Shown: positions 17,169-25,660, counted from the stretch's first letter. The stretch is 64,000 nt of DNA from Paludisphaera soli (GCF_011064595.1 NZ_JAALJI010000016.1:62001-126000), one strand, 5' to 3'. Made by a program: numbers and translations. Notes: generated by a model from the sequence alone, not told the origin.

Positions 17169-17636
17169 TCATGGGTGACGCCAGGCGATCCTCCAGCATC
17201 TTGATGACTTGGTCACGCCTCTTGGACGGTTTCGACTTCCTGAGGTTCTTCGTGCCTTGCACCAGATCGAACCGACGGCCTCCCCGCGATATTTCATCAG
17301 GATCCGGGTGCCGCCCAGCTCGGATCCGATCGGGATCGCGTTGGGTGGCAGGTGGGTGGTGCCCGGCTCTCGCCGAAGGACGCGGGCGACGGCGTCGGCC
17401 AGGTCGTAGAAATCACCCCGCAGCCCATAGAACGTATCGATGAACACATCATGCTCGGGGACCTCCCAGCCGCCGCCCGGCCGGCGGCCGCCGTTGATCG
17501 TCATCAGGAAACGGCGATAGTCCTCCGGTAGCCTCGCTCCCAAACGCTTCTCCAGTCTTGCGACCTGCGCCTCGGTCGCCGGCTTGGCGCGGCCGTCCGT
17601 GACCCCGAACGGGTTGTTCCTGCCGACCTTCTTCAT
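17169..17636 (-). CDS. SMI1/KNR4-family protein, possibly frameshifted at the C-terminus
   Basis: A 155-residue protein with the SMI1/KNR4 (SUKH) signature ATEAQVARLEKRLGARLPE followed by DYRRFLMTINGG, then IGSELGGTRILMKYRGE. SUKH proteins are often immunity proteins against contact-dependent toxins, but many are orphan genes; no toxin gene is adjacent. I prefer the ATG at 17636, which has GGGGAGAT at good spacing. The last 25 residues are Arg/Ser/Trp-rich and unlike the rest. In the next frame the same DNA encodes a more protein-like tail (SKRRDQVIKMLEDRL) ending at 17125. A late frameshift is possible but not proven. Confidence 0.7.
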   Translation of the reverse strand: MKKVGRNNPFGVTDGRAKPATEAQVARLEKRLGARLPEDYRRFLMTINGGRRPGGGWEVPEHDVFIDTFYGLRGDFYDLADAVARVLRREPGTTHLPPNAIPIGSELGGTRILMKYRGEAVGSIWCKARRTSGSRNRPRGVTKSSRCWRIAWRHP

Positions 17637-17913
17637 GATCGTGCGATCTCCCCGGCTGGGTTCGTCGAACCTCTCCGATCCTTGGGGGCGCGGTGGCACC
17701 GCCGTGAATCGTGCCGACGGTCGGGACGTCGATGTATCCCGGATCGAGCGACAGGCCTCTCGCGGGGTCGATTTTCCCTCATCCGAACCAATGATCCATG
17801 TCGGACTGTCGATGAGGAGAGAGACGAGGTCGTCGAGCCTGAGCCGGTGGTTTCGAGATGACCTGAAGTCGTCCGGCGCATCGTCCGCCGGGATAGGCCG
17901 TGAGATGCGGGGG

Positions 17914-18534
17914 ATGTCGTCGATGCGATTTCGGCCCTTCGGTTCGGAACGTTTCCTCGTCGACCTGGATCAGGGCGACATTCTGGACGAATCCGGCGAC
18001 GTGCTCGTCATCGGTCGGCCGAAAGGGCTGCGGTGCCCGGAGTATCCTCTGGCTGACCCGGCACTATGGCGGGTATCGGATCTCATCAAGCACCCCCCGC
18101 GACAGCCGTTCCAGTACACGAGAACAAACCTGCCGTGGCGGGATGTGTACGCGTTTCCATATAGGCCCAAGGATCGCGAACGCCTTCCAAATGGCCCCCT
18201 GGACAAGCGGATTCGGTACTACCTGGTCCGCAACGACCTGGAGTTGCTACTCGCCAGCGTGTGGACCCGCAATCGCGGGCGAGGCGAGTTGAAAATCGGT
18301 CTGACGCCCCTCTCGTGGCGGCGGCCGGATGTGGTCGCCCACATCATGGTGGAAGCCATTTCCGGCCTCTTCTTCTTCGTCCGCGGTTCCGAGTGCAAGT
18401 CCCTGACCGTCGTCATCCGATCGCTCGATGAACCGCGGGAGCTGGCTGGCGTCTTCGACCGCACGTACTTCAAGGCGTGGCGCCGACGGATGGGTTGGCC
18501 TGCGGCTCTCCACGATATCTGGAGGCCCGCCTAG
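17914..18534 (+). CDS. Hypothetical protein
   Basis: An approximately 206-residue protein that I do not recognise. It starts MSSMRFRPFGSERFLVDLDQ and contains DVLVIGRPKGLRCPEYPL, RDVYAFPYRPKDRERLPNGP, ELLLASVWTRNRGRGEL and VVAHIMVEAISGLFFFVRG. No membrane segment, signal peptide or catalytic motif is evident. The open frame extends back to 17584, but the extra part overlaps the antisense SMI1/KNR4 gene and looks non-coding, so a start among 17905, 17914 and 17923 is more likely. The 277 bases before it (17637-17913) hold nothing else I can support. Confidence 0.5.
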   Translation: MSSMRFRPFGSERFLVDLDQGDILDESGDVLVIGRPKGLRCPEYPLADPALWRVSDLIKHPPRQPFQYTRTNLPWRDVYAFPYRPKDRERLPNGPLDKRIRYYLVRNDLELLLASVWTRNRGRGELKIGLTPLSWRRPDVVAHIMVEAISGLFFFVRGSECKSLTVVIRSLDEPRELAGVFDRTYFKAWRRRMGWPAALHDIWRPA

Positions 18535-18664
18535 CCGAGGCCCTTGCGGACGGACCGAGAGGCGAGCCCCCTCCGCGCGCGAAGCGACGCCGCCGGTCCA
18601 TGGTGCGGGCCGACGGCGTCGGGGGTGGCTGTGCGGTGCATCTATCAAAGATCAGCGGCCGTGA

Positions 18665-19102
18665 TCAGCGTCCGCTGTAGGAGAGGGTGGTCTTGACCCA
18701 GGCGAGGTTGCGTTCGAATTCCTCGGAGGATCGCCGGAAGGTGGAGAAGCTGGACTTCAGGAACCGGACCGAGATCGCCGCCAGCAGGGCCACCAGCACC
18801 AGCGCGCCGAGGCCGGTGAGCATGAGCGCGACGGCCGGCTTCATCTGGGCCTCCTCGGCGATCCAGAGGGCCAGGCCCGCGACCACGACGCCGACGCCGG
18901 CGATCGCCAGGAGGATGGCGACGACCAGGCCGGCGATCGAGGGGATGGCGCGTCGGAAGCTCTCCCTCGCGTCGGCCGCGGCGAGCTGGCCCTGCAAGGC
19001 GGCCAGCGAGGCCACGTCGTTGCCGAAGGAGCTGACGTTCTCGATCAGGCCGGTGCCGTTCGACCGGCCGGCGGGGGCCGGGGCCCTCCTCGGATCGTTC
19101 AT
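18665..19102 (-). CDS. Phage-holin-superfamily-III / YqjE-like membrane protein
   Basis: A 145-residue protein with a polar N-terminal helix region (LIENVSSFGNDVASLAALQG) and two membrane segments (IAGLVVAILLAIAGVGVVVAG and ALMLTGLGALVLVALLAAI). This is the pattern of the holin-X/YqjE family of small inner-membrane proteins. Despite the family name there is no phage context. Its ATG overlaps the stop of the DUF883-like gene (ATGA). Neighbours encode two YqjD-like proteins, so the set resembles the enterobacterial yqjD-yqjE arrangement. It is the last gene of an operon that I place under a sigma-54 promoter at 20497-20510. The function is unknown; envelope stress adaptation is inferred. Confidence 0.75.
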   Translation of the reverse strand: MNDPRRAPAPAGRSNGTGLIENVSSFGNDVASLAALQGQLAAADARESFRRAIPSIAGLVVAILLAIAGVGVVVAGLALWIAEEAQMKPAVALMLTGLGALVLVALLAAISVRFLKSSFSTFRRSSEEFERNLAWVKTTLSYSGR

Positions 19103-19368
19103 GAACGCTTGATGAGCCATCCCAGGAGGACTCCCACGGCCAGGGAAACGCCGACGGCCTTGACGGGATTGGACACGATCGCGTCCTCGAGCGACTGGCG
19201 ATAAGGCTCGATGACGTCTTCCACCTGCTCGTAGGCCTGGCGGGCCTGGCGGCTGGCGTCGTCGTAGCCGCGGCGGGCGGCCTCGCCGGCCTCGCCGAGG
19301 GCCTGGCGGGCGTTCTCGACCGGTTGCCGGGCGCTGCCGGCCCATCCGCCGAACATCTGGGAAGCCAT
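19099..19368 (-). CDS. DUF883/YqjD-ElaB-like small membrane-anchored protein
   Basis: An 89-residue protein. The N-terminal two-thirds is an amphipathic, Ala/Arg/Gln-rich helix (ARQALGEAGEAARRGYDDAS). The C-terminus NPVKAVGVSLAVGVLLGWLI followed by KRS is the glycine-zipper membrane anchor typical of YqjD/ElaB (DUF883) proteins. In E. coli those are stationary-phase, ribosome-associated inner-membrane proteins. It is flanked by a second YqjD-like gene (45 bases upstream) and the YqjE-like gene (4-base overlap). A good ribosome binding site (AAGGAGACTCCTC) precedes the ATG. Confidence 0.75.
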   Translation of the reverse strand: MASQMFGGWAGSARQPVENARQALGEAGEAARRGYDDASRQARQAYEQVEDVIEPYRQSLEDAIVSNPVKAVGVSLAVGVLLGWLIKRS

Positions 19369-19413
19369 GAGGAGTCTCCTTTGCGCGTCAAAAAAGGGTG
19401 CGGGCGGGCCGGC

Positions 19414-19926
19414 TCAGGCGCGCCGGGCGGCGCGACGTGCGGCCTCGCCGTCGTAGGGCTCTCCCGGCCTCCCGGAGGAGGAGGGAGGCACGAAATCGCC
19501 GGGAGGCTTGAGGTTCAGGTGTTGCTTGAGTTGGTCTTCCAGCCAGACCGCGGCGTAGGCCTGGACCGACTGGCCCACGAGCGGCCAGAGCATGCCGACC
19601 CCCCAGCCAAGCAGGCGGCGGCCAAGCGACTTGCCCGGCTTCGCGGGAGGGGCCGGGGCCTGGAAGGCGAGCGGCTCGGGGAACGCGCCGGCCGTCGTCG
19701 CCGCGAAGCCGGCGGGGACCTGCAGCACCGGGCGCGACTTCTTGCGGCGGGGGACCACGAGGTAGCCCACCGCCAGGCCGGCGCCCAGCGCGATGTAAGG
19801 ATGGTTGCGGATGACCGACCGCCAGTCCATCGCGTCCTCGACGTCGCTGACGACGTTGGAGACGCTGGTGTGCATTTCGCGGCGGATCAGGGCCATCTGG
19901 CGGCGGATCTCGTCGACGTCGCTCAC
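19414..19926 (-). CDS. YqjD-like membrane protein with extended C-terminus
   Basis: A 170-residue protein with an N-terminal helix (MSDVDEIRRQMALIRREMH) and a glycine-zipper membrane segment (YIALGAGLAVGYLVV), followed by basic PRRKKSR. A second hydrophobic stretch (LGWGVGMLWPLVGQSVQAYA) and a polar tail come after. The first half resembles YqjD/DUF3618-type proteins; the C-terminal extension is not familiar to me. Its start overlaps the CBS gene stop by 4 bases, so it is translationally coupled within the operon 20414 to 18665. Confidence 0.65.
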   Translation of the reverse strand: MSDVDEIRRQMALIRREMHTSVSNVVSDVEDAMDWRSVIRNHPYIALGAGLAVGYLVVPRRKKSRPVLQVPAGFAATTAGAFPEPLAFQAPAPPAKPGKSLGRRLLGWGVGMLWPLVGQSVQAYAAVWLEDQLKQHLNLKPPGDFVPPSSSGRPGEPYDGEAARRAARRA

Positions 19927-20414
19927 GGCTGGGTCACCTCGACGGTTGCGTCATCATCCGGCCCCGAGGGCGGCGAGACGGGGGCGCACGCCTCGTCGAG
20001 GGCCAGTCGGCGGGCCAGGTCGGCCCAGAAGATCAGGCCCGCCAGGTTCCCCTCCTCGTCCACGGCCAGGGCCAGTCGGGAGCCGGCGGCCGACATCGTG
20101 TTGAGGACCTCGTCGACGTGGGCGGCGACCGACACCGTGGGGAAGTCGGTGGCCATGACCTCGGAGACGGGGCGGTCGGCCAGGTCGGGGGAGTCGGCGA
20201 CGGCCAGGGCCACGTCGCGGTCGATGACGATGCCCACGGGCTTGCCGGCGTCGATCACCGGGACCACGTCGCTGTCGTTCTCCCGAAAGATCATCACGGC
20301 CTCGGTGACCGAGCTGAACGGGGAGCACGATCGGACGACGGGGGTCATCACGTCGGCCGCGGTCAGATCCTCGGGGGTGACGTCAGGGATCGGATCGGGC
20401 GAACCGGCGCTCAT
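19923..20414 (-). CDS. CBS-domain-pair protein
   Basis: A 163-residue cytoplasmic protein made of two CBS domains. The first contains TAADVMTPVVRSCSPFSSV and VVPVIDAGKPVGIVIDRD. The second contains VSEVMATDFPTVSVAAHV and LALAVDEEGNLAGLIFWADL. Free-standing CBS pairs bind adenine nucleotides and often act as energy or stress sensors. It is the first gene of the operon with two YqjD-like proteins and a YqjE-like protein. A sigma-54 type promoter lies about 83 bases upstream of its start. Confidence 0.88.
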   Translation of the reverse strand: MSAGSPDPIPDVTPEDLTAADVMTPVVRSCSPFSSVTEAVMIFRENDSDVVPVIDAGKPVGIVIDRDVALAVADSPDLADRPVSEVMATDFPTVSVAAHVDEVLNTMSAAGSRLALAVDEEGNLAGLIFWADLARRLALDEACAPVSPPSGPDDDATVEVTQP

Positions 20415-20496
20415 GTTCGGGCTCCAGGAAAGCGGACTCGGCGATCTCCACGCGCCGCGTCGCGGGCGAGGATCGCTCGTCGGTTCAAACTATAGT

Positions 20497-20510
20497 GCAG
20501 ATTCCGTGCC
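20497..20510 (-). promoter_or_regulatory. Sigma-54 (-24/-12) promoter candidate for the CBS-YqjD-YqjE operon
   Basis: On the minus strand the sequence CGGCACGGAATCTGCA carries GG and GC exactly 10 bases apart. It differs from the sigma-54 consensus TGGCACG-N4-TTGCW at two positions (the first T and one T of TTGC). The predicted start is near 20485, giving a leader of about 70 bases before the ATG at 20414. It lies in the 108-base gap downstream of the AI-2E-type gene. Confidence 0.65.
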
Positions 20511-20522
20511 GAGTTTCGCGGG

Positions 20523-22493
20523 TCAGTTCCGGCCGACCTCGGCCAGGGCGCCCGCCTCGGACGGGGACGGGGCCCGGTTGAGGATCAGGGCGCGGGCCGA
20601 CGCCAGCGAGAGGACGACCCGGCTGGCGGAGGCCGGCTTCAGGCTCTCGACGACCTTGGGGGTCTCGGCCTCCACGTCCCAGTAGCCGAAGACGACCGGG
20701 GTGTCGGCGTGGCGGGCGCGCATCCGCTTGGTCAGGTAGCGGGCGCGGGTCAGGCCGACGGGGGGGAGGTGCGAGATCAGGATCAGGGCCGGGTCGAGCT
20801 GGGCGACCTTGTCGGTGACCTGGAGCGACGAGCCGCCGGCCGACAGGATGTGCACCCGGACGCCCGAGGGCTGCAGCAGCATGTTGAGCATCCGCAGCAC
20901 CAGCGAGTCCGCCCCGCCGCCGGTCGCAAGGCCGACGATCGGCCGGACCGTCAGGTCGAGCGCGCCCAGCGAGGGGAGGGGGTCGACGTCGAGGATCGGC
21001 GCGGCCGAGACGGCCGGCTGGCCGACGGGCCGGAACTTCGCCAGGAGCCGCCGCCGGGCCTCGCGGGCCAGCGCCCGGGGGGAGCGAGGGGCCTTCTCCG
21101 GGGTGGACGACGGGGCCGGGTTCGGGATCGGCACGGGGCCGGCGACGGTGGCCGTCGGGGCCGCGGCGGTCATGGTCACGTCGTCGCGCTCGGCGACGTC
21201 GTCCAGCCAGTCGCGGACGACCTTCCAGATGAACGCCACGTCGCGGTTGTCGACGAAGTCGTGGTTGCGGTCGTGCTCGGCCCGCGAGAGGGTCGGGATG
21301 AGGATCCGGTCGCAGACCTCCTCGAACGAGCGGTCCTTCACGGCGTCGTCCAGCAGCTGCAGCGAGCCGTCCAGGTCGTGGCTGAGGACGCGCTGATACC
21401 AGCGCATGTCGTCGGCGACCTCGACGTCGTGGCGGAGCAGGGTGCCGAGGAAGCTCAGGCCGGGGATCGACTTGCCGGCGACCGCCAGGCAGACCGTCAG
21501 GGCGTTGGCCAGCAGCAGGCCGAGCGGGCCCCAGAGCCAGGCCCAGAACATGGCCGCGACCAGCAGGCCGATCGGCGAGATGCCGGTGCTCTTGCCGTAG
21601 AGCAGGGGCTCGATGCTGTTGACCACCACCTCGCACGCGGCGAAGAGCGCCAGGACCATGAGCGGCTGGCCCCAGCCGGGCGAGTTCGCGATCGCGATCG
21701 TGAACGGGAAGACGAACGAGATCATCGTGCCGACGTAGGGGACGAACCGAAAGAGGGCCGACAGGAACCCCCAGAGGGCCGGCGAGGGGAGGCCGATGGC
21801 CCAGGCCCCCAGGCCGATCGCCGTGCCGAAGCCGACGTTCACCAGGGCCAGGGCGGTCAGGTAGCTGCTCAGGCCCTGGCCGATCTGGGCTAGTGTCTTG
21901 GTGGTGACGCCGATCTGTCCGGAGCCGACGAGCTGGAGGATCCGGTTCCCCACGTCCTCACGCTCGAACAGCAGGAAGACGACCAGGAGCAGCACGATGC
22001 CCACCAGGGCGATGATCGATTCGAAGGGCCCGAGATAGGTGTGGATCTCGTGCCAGAGGTCGTTGCCGCCGACGATCCGGACCGGCTGGGCGGTCCGCTC
22101 CTCATCGGTGGCGAAAGACTCCTCCAGCTCGGCCACGGCCCCGAACATGCGGTCGAGCGAGGATTCCTCGCCGGGCTTCAGCCCGGTGAGCTTCTCCTTG
22201 ATGTTCTTCTGGTAGACCGGGATTTCCTTGGACAGCTCGGCGAACTGTTGGCCGACCACGTAGCCGACGCCGCCGACCGCGACGATCATGAAAATCAGGA
22301 CCGCGGCCACGCTGGCGATGCGGGGAAGACCCAGCCGCTCCAGCCGGGTGACGGCCGGTGCCAGCAGGAAGGTGACCAGGATCGCCAGGGCCACCGGCTT
22401 GAGGACCTCGGCCGCGAGCGACATCGCGATGATGATCGTGCCGCCGATCAGGATCATGCGGAGCAGCCGCGTCGTGGCGACGTCGAGGTTCAT
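20523..22493 (-). CDS. AI-2E-family transporter fused to a B12-binding-like domain
   Basis: A 656-residue protein. Residues 1 to about 380 form an AI-2E-family (PerM/TqsA/YdiK) permease: early membrane helices, the soluble insertion QFAELSKEIPVYQKNIKEKL, and the later GLSSYLTALALVNVGFG and GFLSALFRFVPYVGTMISF. A helical segment at about 390-470 (DGSLQLLDDAVKDRSFEEV, then CDRILIPTL) resembles the cap module of B12-binding regulators. After a Pro/Ala linker the C-terminal 130 residues look like a Rossmann B12-binding fold (VRVHILSAGGSS, LILISHLPPVG, VVFGYWD) but lack DxHxxG. The ATG at 22493 begins a normal family N-terminus. A sigma-54 promoter candidate lies about 87 bases upstream. Substrate unknown; true AI-2 export should not be assumed. 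Confidence 0.85.
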   Translation of the reverse strand: MNLDVATTRLLRMILIGGTIIIAMSLAAEVLKPVALAILVTFLLAPAVTRLERLGLPRIASVAAVLIFMIVAVGGVGYVVGQQFAELSKEIPVYQKNIKEKLTGLKPGEESSLDRMFGAVAELEESFATDEERTAQPVRIVGGNDLWHEIHTYLGPFESIIALVGIVLLLVVFLLFEREDVGNRILQLVGSGQIGVTTKTLAQIGQGLSSYLTALALVNVGFGTAIGLGAWAIGLPSPALWGFLSALFRFVPYVGTMISFVFPFTIAIANSPGWGQPLMVLALFAACEVVVNSIEPLLYGKSTGISPIGLLVAAMFWAWLWGPLGLLLANALTVCLAVAGKSIPGLSFLGTLLRHDVEVADDMRWYQRVLSHDLDGSLQLLDDAVKDRSFEEVCDRILIPTLSRAEHDRNHDFVDNRDVAFIWKVVRDWLDDVAERDDVTMTAAAPTATVAGPVPIPNPAPSSTPEKAPRSPRALAREARRRLLAKFRPVGQPAVSAAPILDVDPLPSLGALDLTVRPIVGLATGGGADSLVLRMLNMLLQPSGVRVHILSAGGSSLQVTDKVAQLDPALILISHLPPVGLTRARYLTKRMRARHADTPVVFGYWDVEAETPKVVESLKPASASRVVLSLASARALILNRAPSPSEAGALAEVGRN

Positions 22494-22579
22494 GGAGGTC
22501 GAGTCTCGGGTTTGGGCGCGATGGGAGACGATCCGGGACGGTCCCGGAGCCGGACGTCGGCTTATCTCCTTCCCCACCA

Positions 22580-22593
22580 GCAATCTCCGCGCC
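22580..22593 (-). promoter_or_regulatory. Sigma-54 promoter candidate for the AI-2E-type gene
   Basis: On the minus strand the sequence CGGCGCGGAGATTGCT has GG-N10-GC and matches TGGCACG-N4-TTGCW except for the first T and the A. The intact TTGCT at -12 is notable. Predicted transcription start is near 22569, about 76 bases before the ATG at 22493. The gene for the sigma-54 activator ends 100 bases upstream. Confidence 0.6.
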
Positions 22594-22693
22594 GGTCGCT
22601 TCGATTCGCGCCCGGCGCGGGGGTTCCCGGCCCTGCGCAGGGGGTTGCCCAGGCGATCGGGGCCGCTTCGACCGGCCTCCGAGCCGTAGGGGG

Positions 22694-24181
22694 TCACTTC
22701 GGCTTGTAGGCGGCCGTGTCGATTTTGTAGTGGGCGATCTTGGCGGAGATGCTGCGGCGCGACAGGCCGCTGATCTTGGCGCAGCGGCCGACGTGGCCGC
22801 GGCACTTGCGCAGAGCCTTGCGGAGGTAGCGCTCCTCGAAGGCCGACGTCAGCTCCGAGAGCTGGTCGGTGAGGGGGCGGGCGAGGTCGACGACGAGCGA
22901 GCCCTTGCGGGCCTTCTTGGGGACGATGTCGCGGGGGAGGTTCTCGGGCTTGATCTCGCCGTCGCGCGCCGTGACGCAGGCCCGCTCCATGGCGTTCTCG
23001 AGCTGGCGGATGTTGCCGGGCCAGGCGTAGGAGTAGAGCCGGTCCATGGCGGCGCTGGAGATGGCGACGGCGTTCTGGCCGGGCCGGGCGTATTTCTGGG
23101 CGAAGTAGGTGGCCAGGAGACGGATGTCCTCGGGACGCTGGCGGAGCGGGGGGAGGTCGATCTTGACCACGTTGAGGCGGTAATAGAGGTCCTCGCGGAA
23201 CCTCCCCTCCTTGACCGCCGTCTCCAGGCCCTGGTTGGTGGCGCCGATGACCCGGACGTCGACCTCGATGGGGGCGTTGCCGCCGACGCGCTCGAACTTC
23301 CGCTCCTGGAGGACGCGGAGGAGCTTGATCTGCATCGACATCGGGATGTCGGCCACCTCGTCGAGGAAGAGCGTGCCGCCGTGGGCGATCTCGAACCGCC
23401 CCTTGCGCTGGCCGGCGGCGCCGGTGAACGACCCCTTCTCGTGGCCGAACAGCTCGCTCTCCAGCAGGGCCTCGGACAGGGCTGCGCAGTGGACGGGGAC
23501 GAACGGCCCCTTGCGGTATTCGCCCGAGGCCTGGTGGATGGCGCGGGCGAGCTGCTCCTTGCCGGTGCCGGTCTCGCCCTCGATGAGGACGGTGGTGGCG
23601 GTGTCGGCGATGTTGTTGATCAGCTCGAAGATCTCGTACATCTTCGGGCTCTTGCTGAGGACGTTGAGGAAGCGGTGCCGCTCGCCGATCTGGGTGCGGA
23701 GGGCGGACAGCTCGTCCTGGAGCGAGCGCTCGCGCAGGGCGCGCTCGATGAGCAGGCAGAGGTGCTGGGGGTCGGGAGGCTTGGTCAGGAAGTCGTAGGC
23801 GCCCATGCGCATGGCGTGGACGGCGTCGTCGATGCTGCCGTGGCCGGTGGTGACGATGACCGTCACCGGGAGGCGGCGGGCCTGGATCTCGGCCATGAGC
23901 TTCAGGCCGTCGACCTTGGGCATGCGGAGGTCGGTGACGACGATGCTGTACGGCTTGCGGCCCAGCAACTCCAGGGCCTGGGACCCGTCGACGGCCAGGT
24001 CGACCTCGATCCCCAGCGCCATGTTGATGAGCTGCTGGAACGAGTTGCGGGTGTCCTCGTCGTCCTCGACGAGGAGCATCCGTCGGACCGGTTCGACGCT
24101 GAGGGGGGCGGCCGCGGACTCGGCGGCGGCGTCCTCGCGAGGCCCTGGTTCTCTCGGCGTGCTCTCGACGGCTGATGTCAC
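22694..24181 (-). CDS. Sigma-54-dependent response regulator (NtrC/AtoC type)
   Basis: A 495-residue activator with three domains. The receiver is at about 35-150 (VEDDEDTRNSFQQLI, phosphoacceptor Asp in VVTDLRMPKVDG, TTGHGSIDDAV, Lys in LTKPPDP). The AAA+ domain at about 175-405 has Walker A GETGTGKEQLARAIH, the GAFTGA-loop variant GSFTGA, Walker B GGTLFLDEVADIP and the R-finger region FREDLYYRLNVVKI. A Fis-type helix-turn-helix lies at the end (GHVGRCAKISGLSRRSISAK). It should open sigma-54 promoters when phosphorylated. Five such candidate promoters lie within 5 kb around it, and two kinases are encoded next door in the divergent direction, so it is likely the local master regulator. Confidence 0.93.
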   Translation of the reverse strand: MTSAVESTPREPGPREDAAAESAAAPLSVEPVRRMLLVEDDEDTRNSFQQLINMALGIEVDLAVDGSQALELLGRKPYSIVVTDLRMPKVDGLKLMAEIQARRLPVTVIVTTGHGSIDDAVHAMRMGAYDFLTKPPDPQHLCLLIERALRERSLQDELSALRTQIGERHRFLNVLSKSPKMYEIFELINNIADTATTVLIEGETGTGKEQLARAIHQASGEYRKGPFVPVHCAALSEALLESELFGHEKGSFTGAAGQRKGRFEIAHGGTLFLDEVADIPMSMQIKLLRVLQERKFERVGGNAPIEVDVRVIGATNQGLETAVKEGRFREDLYYRLNVVKIDLPPLRQRPEDIRLLATYFAQKYARPGQNAVAISSAAMDRLYSYAWPGNIRQLENAMERACVTARDGEIKPENLPRDIVPKKARKGSLVVDLARPLTDQLSELTSAFEERYLRKALRKCRGHVGRCAKISGLSRRSISAKIAHYKIDTAAYKPK

Positions 24182-24326
24182 CCGCTTCGCTCCCGGATCG
24201 GTCGGCGTCCGGCCCGTCGATCGCCCCGGCGGCTCGCGCCGGACCTGCGGGGCGTCTCCATCGACCGTCGCGCCCGGGTCATCTTACCAGATGGCTGCGC
24301 GGAGCGTCAGGGCGCGGCCGTCCTAC

Positions 24327-24340
24327 GGAATGCGGTTTGC
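24327..24340 (+). promoter_or_regulatory. Weaker sigma-54 promoter candidate for the kinase operon
   Basis: CGGAATGCGGTTTGCT has GG-N10-GC and an intact TTGCT at -12, but the -24 half keeps only part of TGGCACG. The predicted start near 24352 would give a leader of about 70 bases before the ATG at 24425. That matches the leader lengths of the other candidates and supports this ATG over the in-frame one at 24353. Confidence 0.4.
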
Positions 24341-24424
24341 TGATCCGTCGGGATGAACGGTCCGCGGCGAAGTCGGTGGGACGGGCCGGGGTCGGCCGCT
24401 CGCCGGGAGATGGACGGGAAGCAC

Positions 24425-25660
24425 ATGACGATCGACGACCACTCAGGATCCGGGCGCCACGGCGACGGGGGCGGCGAGGCCTCCGAGGACGTCGAGGAGC
24501 TGATCTGGACCGCCGACGCCGCCGGCGCCGCCGTCGGCTTCGACGGCCGCTGGGAGGCCGCCGTCGGGATGTCGACCGCCGCCGGCCTGGGAAGGGGCTG
24601 GCTGGACGCCCTCCATCCCGACGATCGCGAGTCGTTCGACCGCGCCTGGCGCGAGGCCCGAGAGAGGGGGCGGCCGTTCGCGACGGAAGTTCGACTCCGT
24701 CGCGGGGCCGGCGGCCCGACCTTCCTGATGCGCGCCCGGATCGCCCCCGTGCGGGACGGCTCGGGGGCCGTGGGGCAGTGGGTCGTCGTCCTGACCCGCC
24801 GGTGCGACGCCCCCCGCCGCGACCGCGACGTCCTCGAGCCCTTCGCGGCGATCGCGGCGCACGACCTCCAGGAACCCCTGCGGAAGATCGCGGCCTTCGG
24901 CGGCCGACTGGCCGAACGTTGCGGCCCGATGCTCGACCCCCGGGGCCGCGAGGACCTGGGCCGGATGATCGCGGCGGCCCACCGGATGCGCGGGCTGATC
25001 GCCGGCCTGCTGGAGATCGCCAGGGCCTCGGGTCGGGCCCGGCCCAGGGTCGAGGTGGACCTCTCGGCCGTCGCCGCGGGGGTGCTGTCCGACCTGGAAG
25101 ACCTCGTCGCCCGGACCGGCGGCCGGGTCGAGGTCGGCCCCTTGCCGACGATCCGGGCCGATCCGACCCAGATGCGGCAGCTGCTCCAGAACCTGATCGC
25201 CAACGCCCTGAAGTTCCACCGCCCCGGCGTCGCGCCGTCGGTCCGGGTCTCGGCGCGGGCGGTCCCCGGCGAGGACGGCTCGCCGGCCTGCCTGCTGGAA
25301 GTCGCCGACGACGGCGTGGGCTTCGACGAGGCCCACCTCGGCCGCATCCTCCGCCCCTTTGAACGCCTTCACGGTCGCGATGCCTTCGAGGGGAGCGGCC
25401 TGGGCCTGGCGATCTGCCTCGGGATCGTCGAGGCGCATTCGGGTAGAATCGCCGCGTCGAGCGCGCCCGGCGAGGGCTCCACCTTCCGGGTCACGCTCCC
25501 CACCCCGCCCGCGACCTCCGGGACCGAGCCCATGCCCCACGCCGACGCGACTCCCCCGACGAAATCGGCCGACGACCGCCGCCCCTCGCATGCCCGGCGG
25601 CTCGAGGCCCCCGCCGGCGCCGACCCGCGAGCCGGGCGACCGGGAGGTCGGGATGTCTGA
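24425..25660 (+). CDS. PAS-type sensor histidine kinase
   Basis: A 411-residue soluble histidine kinase with no membrane segment. A PAS-like sensor region spans about 20-125 (WEAAVGMSTAAGLGRGWLDA, LHPDDRESFDRAWREA). HisKA carries the phosphoacceptor His in AIAAHDLQEPLRKIAAFGG. The ATPase domain has N-box QLLQNLIANALKFHRPG, G1 VADDGVGFDEAHL and G2 GSGLGLAICLGIVEAHSG. The His-D-L-Q-E-P form is typical of bacteriophytochrome/HWE-like cytoplasmic kinases. The last 50 residues are Pro/Arg-rich and probably unstructured. I chose the ATG at 24425, preceded by GGGAAG. Its end overlaps the start of the receiver-kinase gene by 8 bases, so the two are co-translated. Confidence 0.88.
   Translation: MTIDDHSGSGRHGDGGGEASEDVEELIWTADAAGAAVGFDGRWEAAVGMSTAAGLGRGWLDALHPDDRESFDRAWREARERGRPFATEVRLRRGAGGPTFLMRARIAPVRDGSGAVGQWVVVLTRRCDAPRRDRDVLEPFAAIAAHDLQEPLRKIAAFGGRLAERCGPMLDPRGREDLGRMIAAAHRMRGLIAGLLEIARASGRARPRVEVDLSAVAAGVLSDLEDLVARTGGRVEVGPLPTIRADPTQMRQLLQNLIANALKFHRPGVAPSVRVSARAVPGEDGSPACLLEVADDGVGFDEAHLGRILRPFERLHGRDAFEGSGLGLAICLGIVEAHSGRIAASSAPGEGSTFRVTLPTPPATSGTEPMPHADATPPTKSADDRRPSHARRLEAPAGADPRAGRPGGRDV

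Noticed and set aside
17584-17913. N-terminal extension of the hypothetical gene at 17914
   Set aside because: It overlaps the antisense SMI1/KNR4 gene, is rich in Arg/Ser and has no ribosome binding site, so a downstream start is more likely.
18665-19102. Phage origin for the holin-like gene
   Set aside because: The neighbours are YqjD-like and CBS genes, and no phage structural, lysis or integrase gene is present; the family name is misleading.
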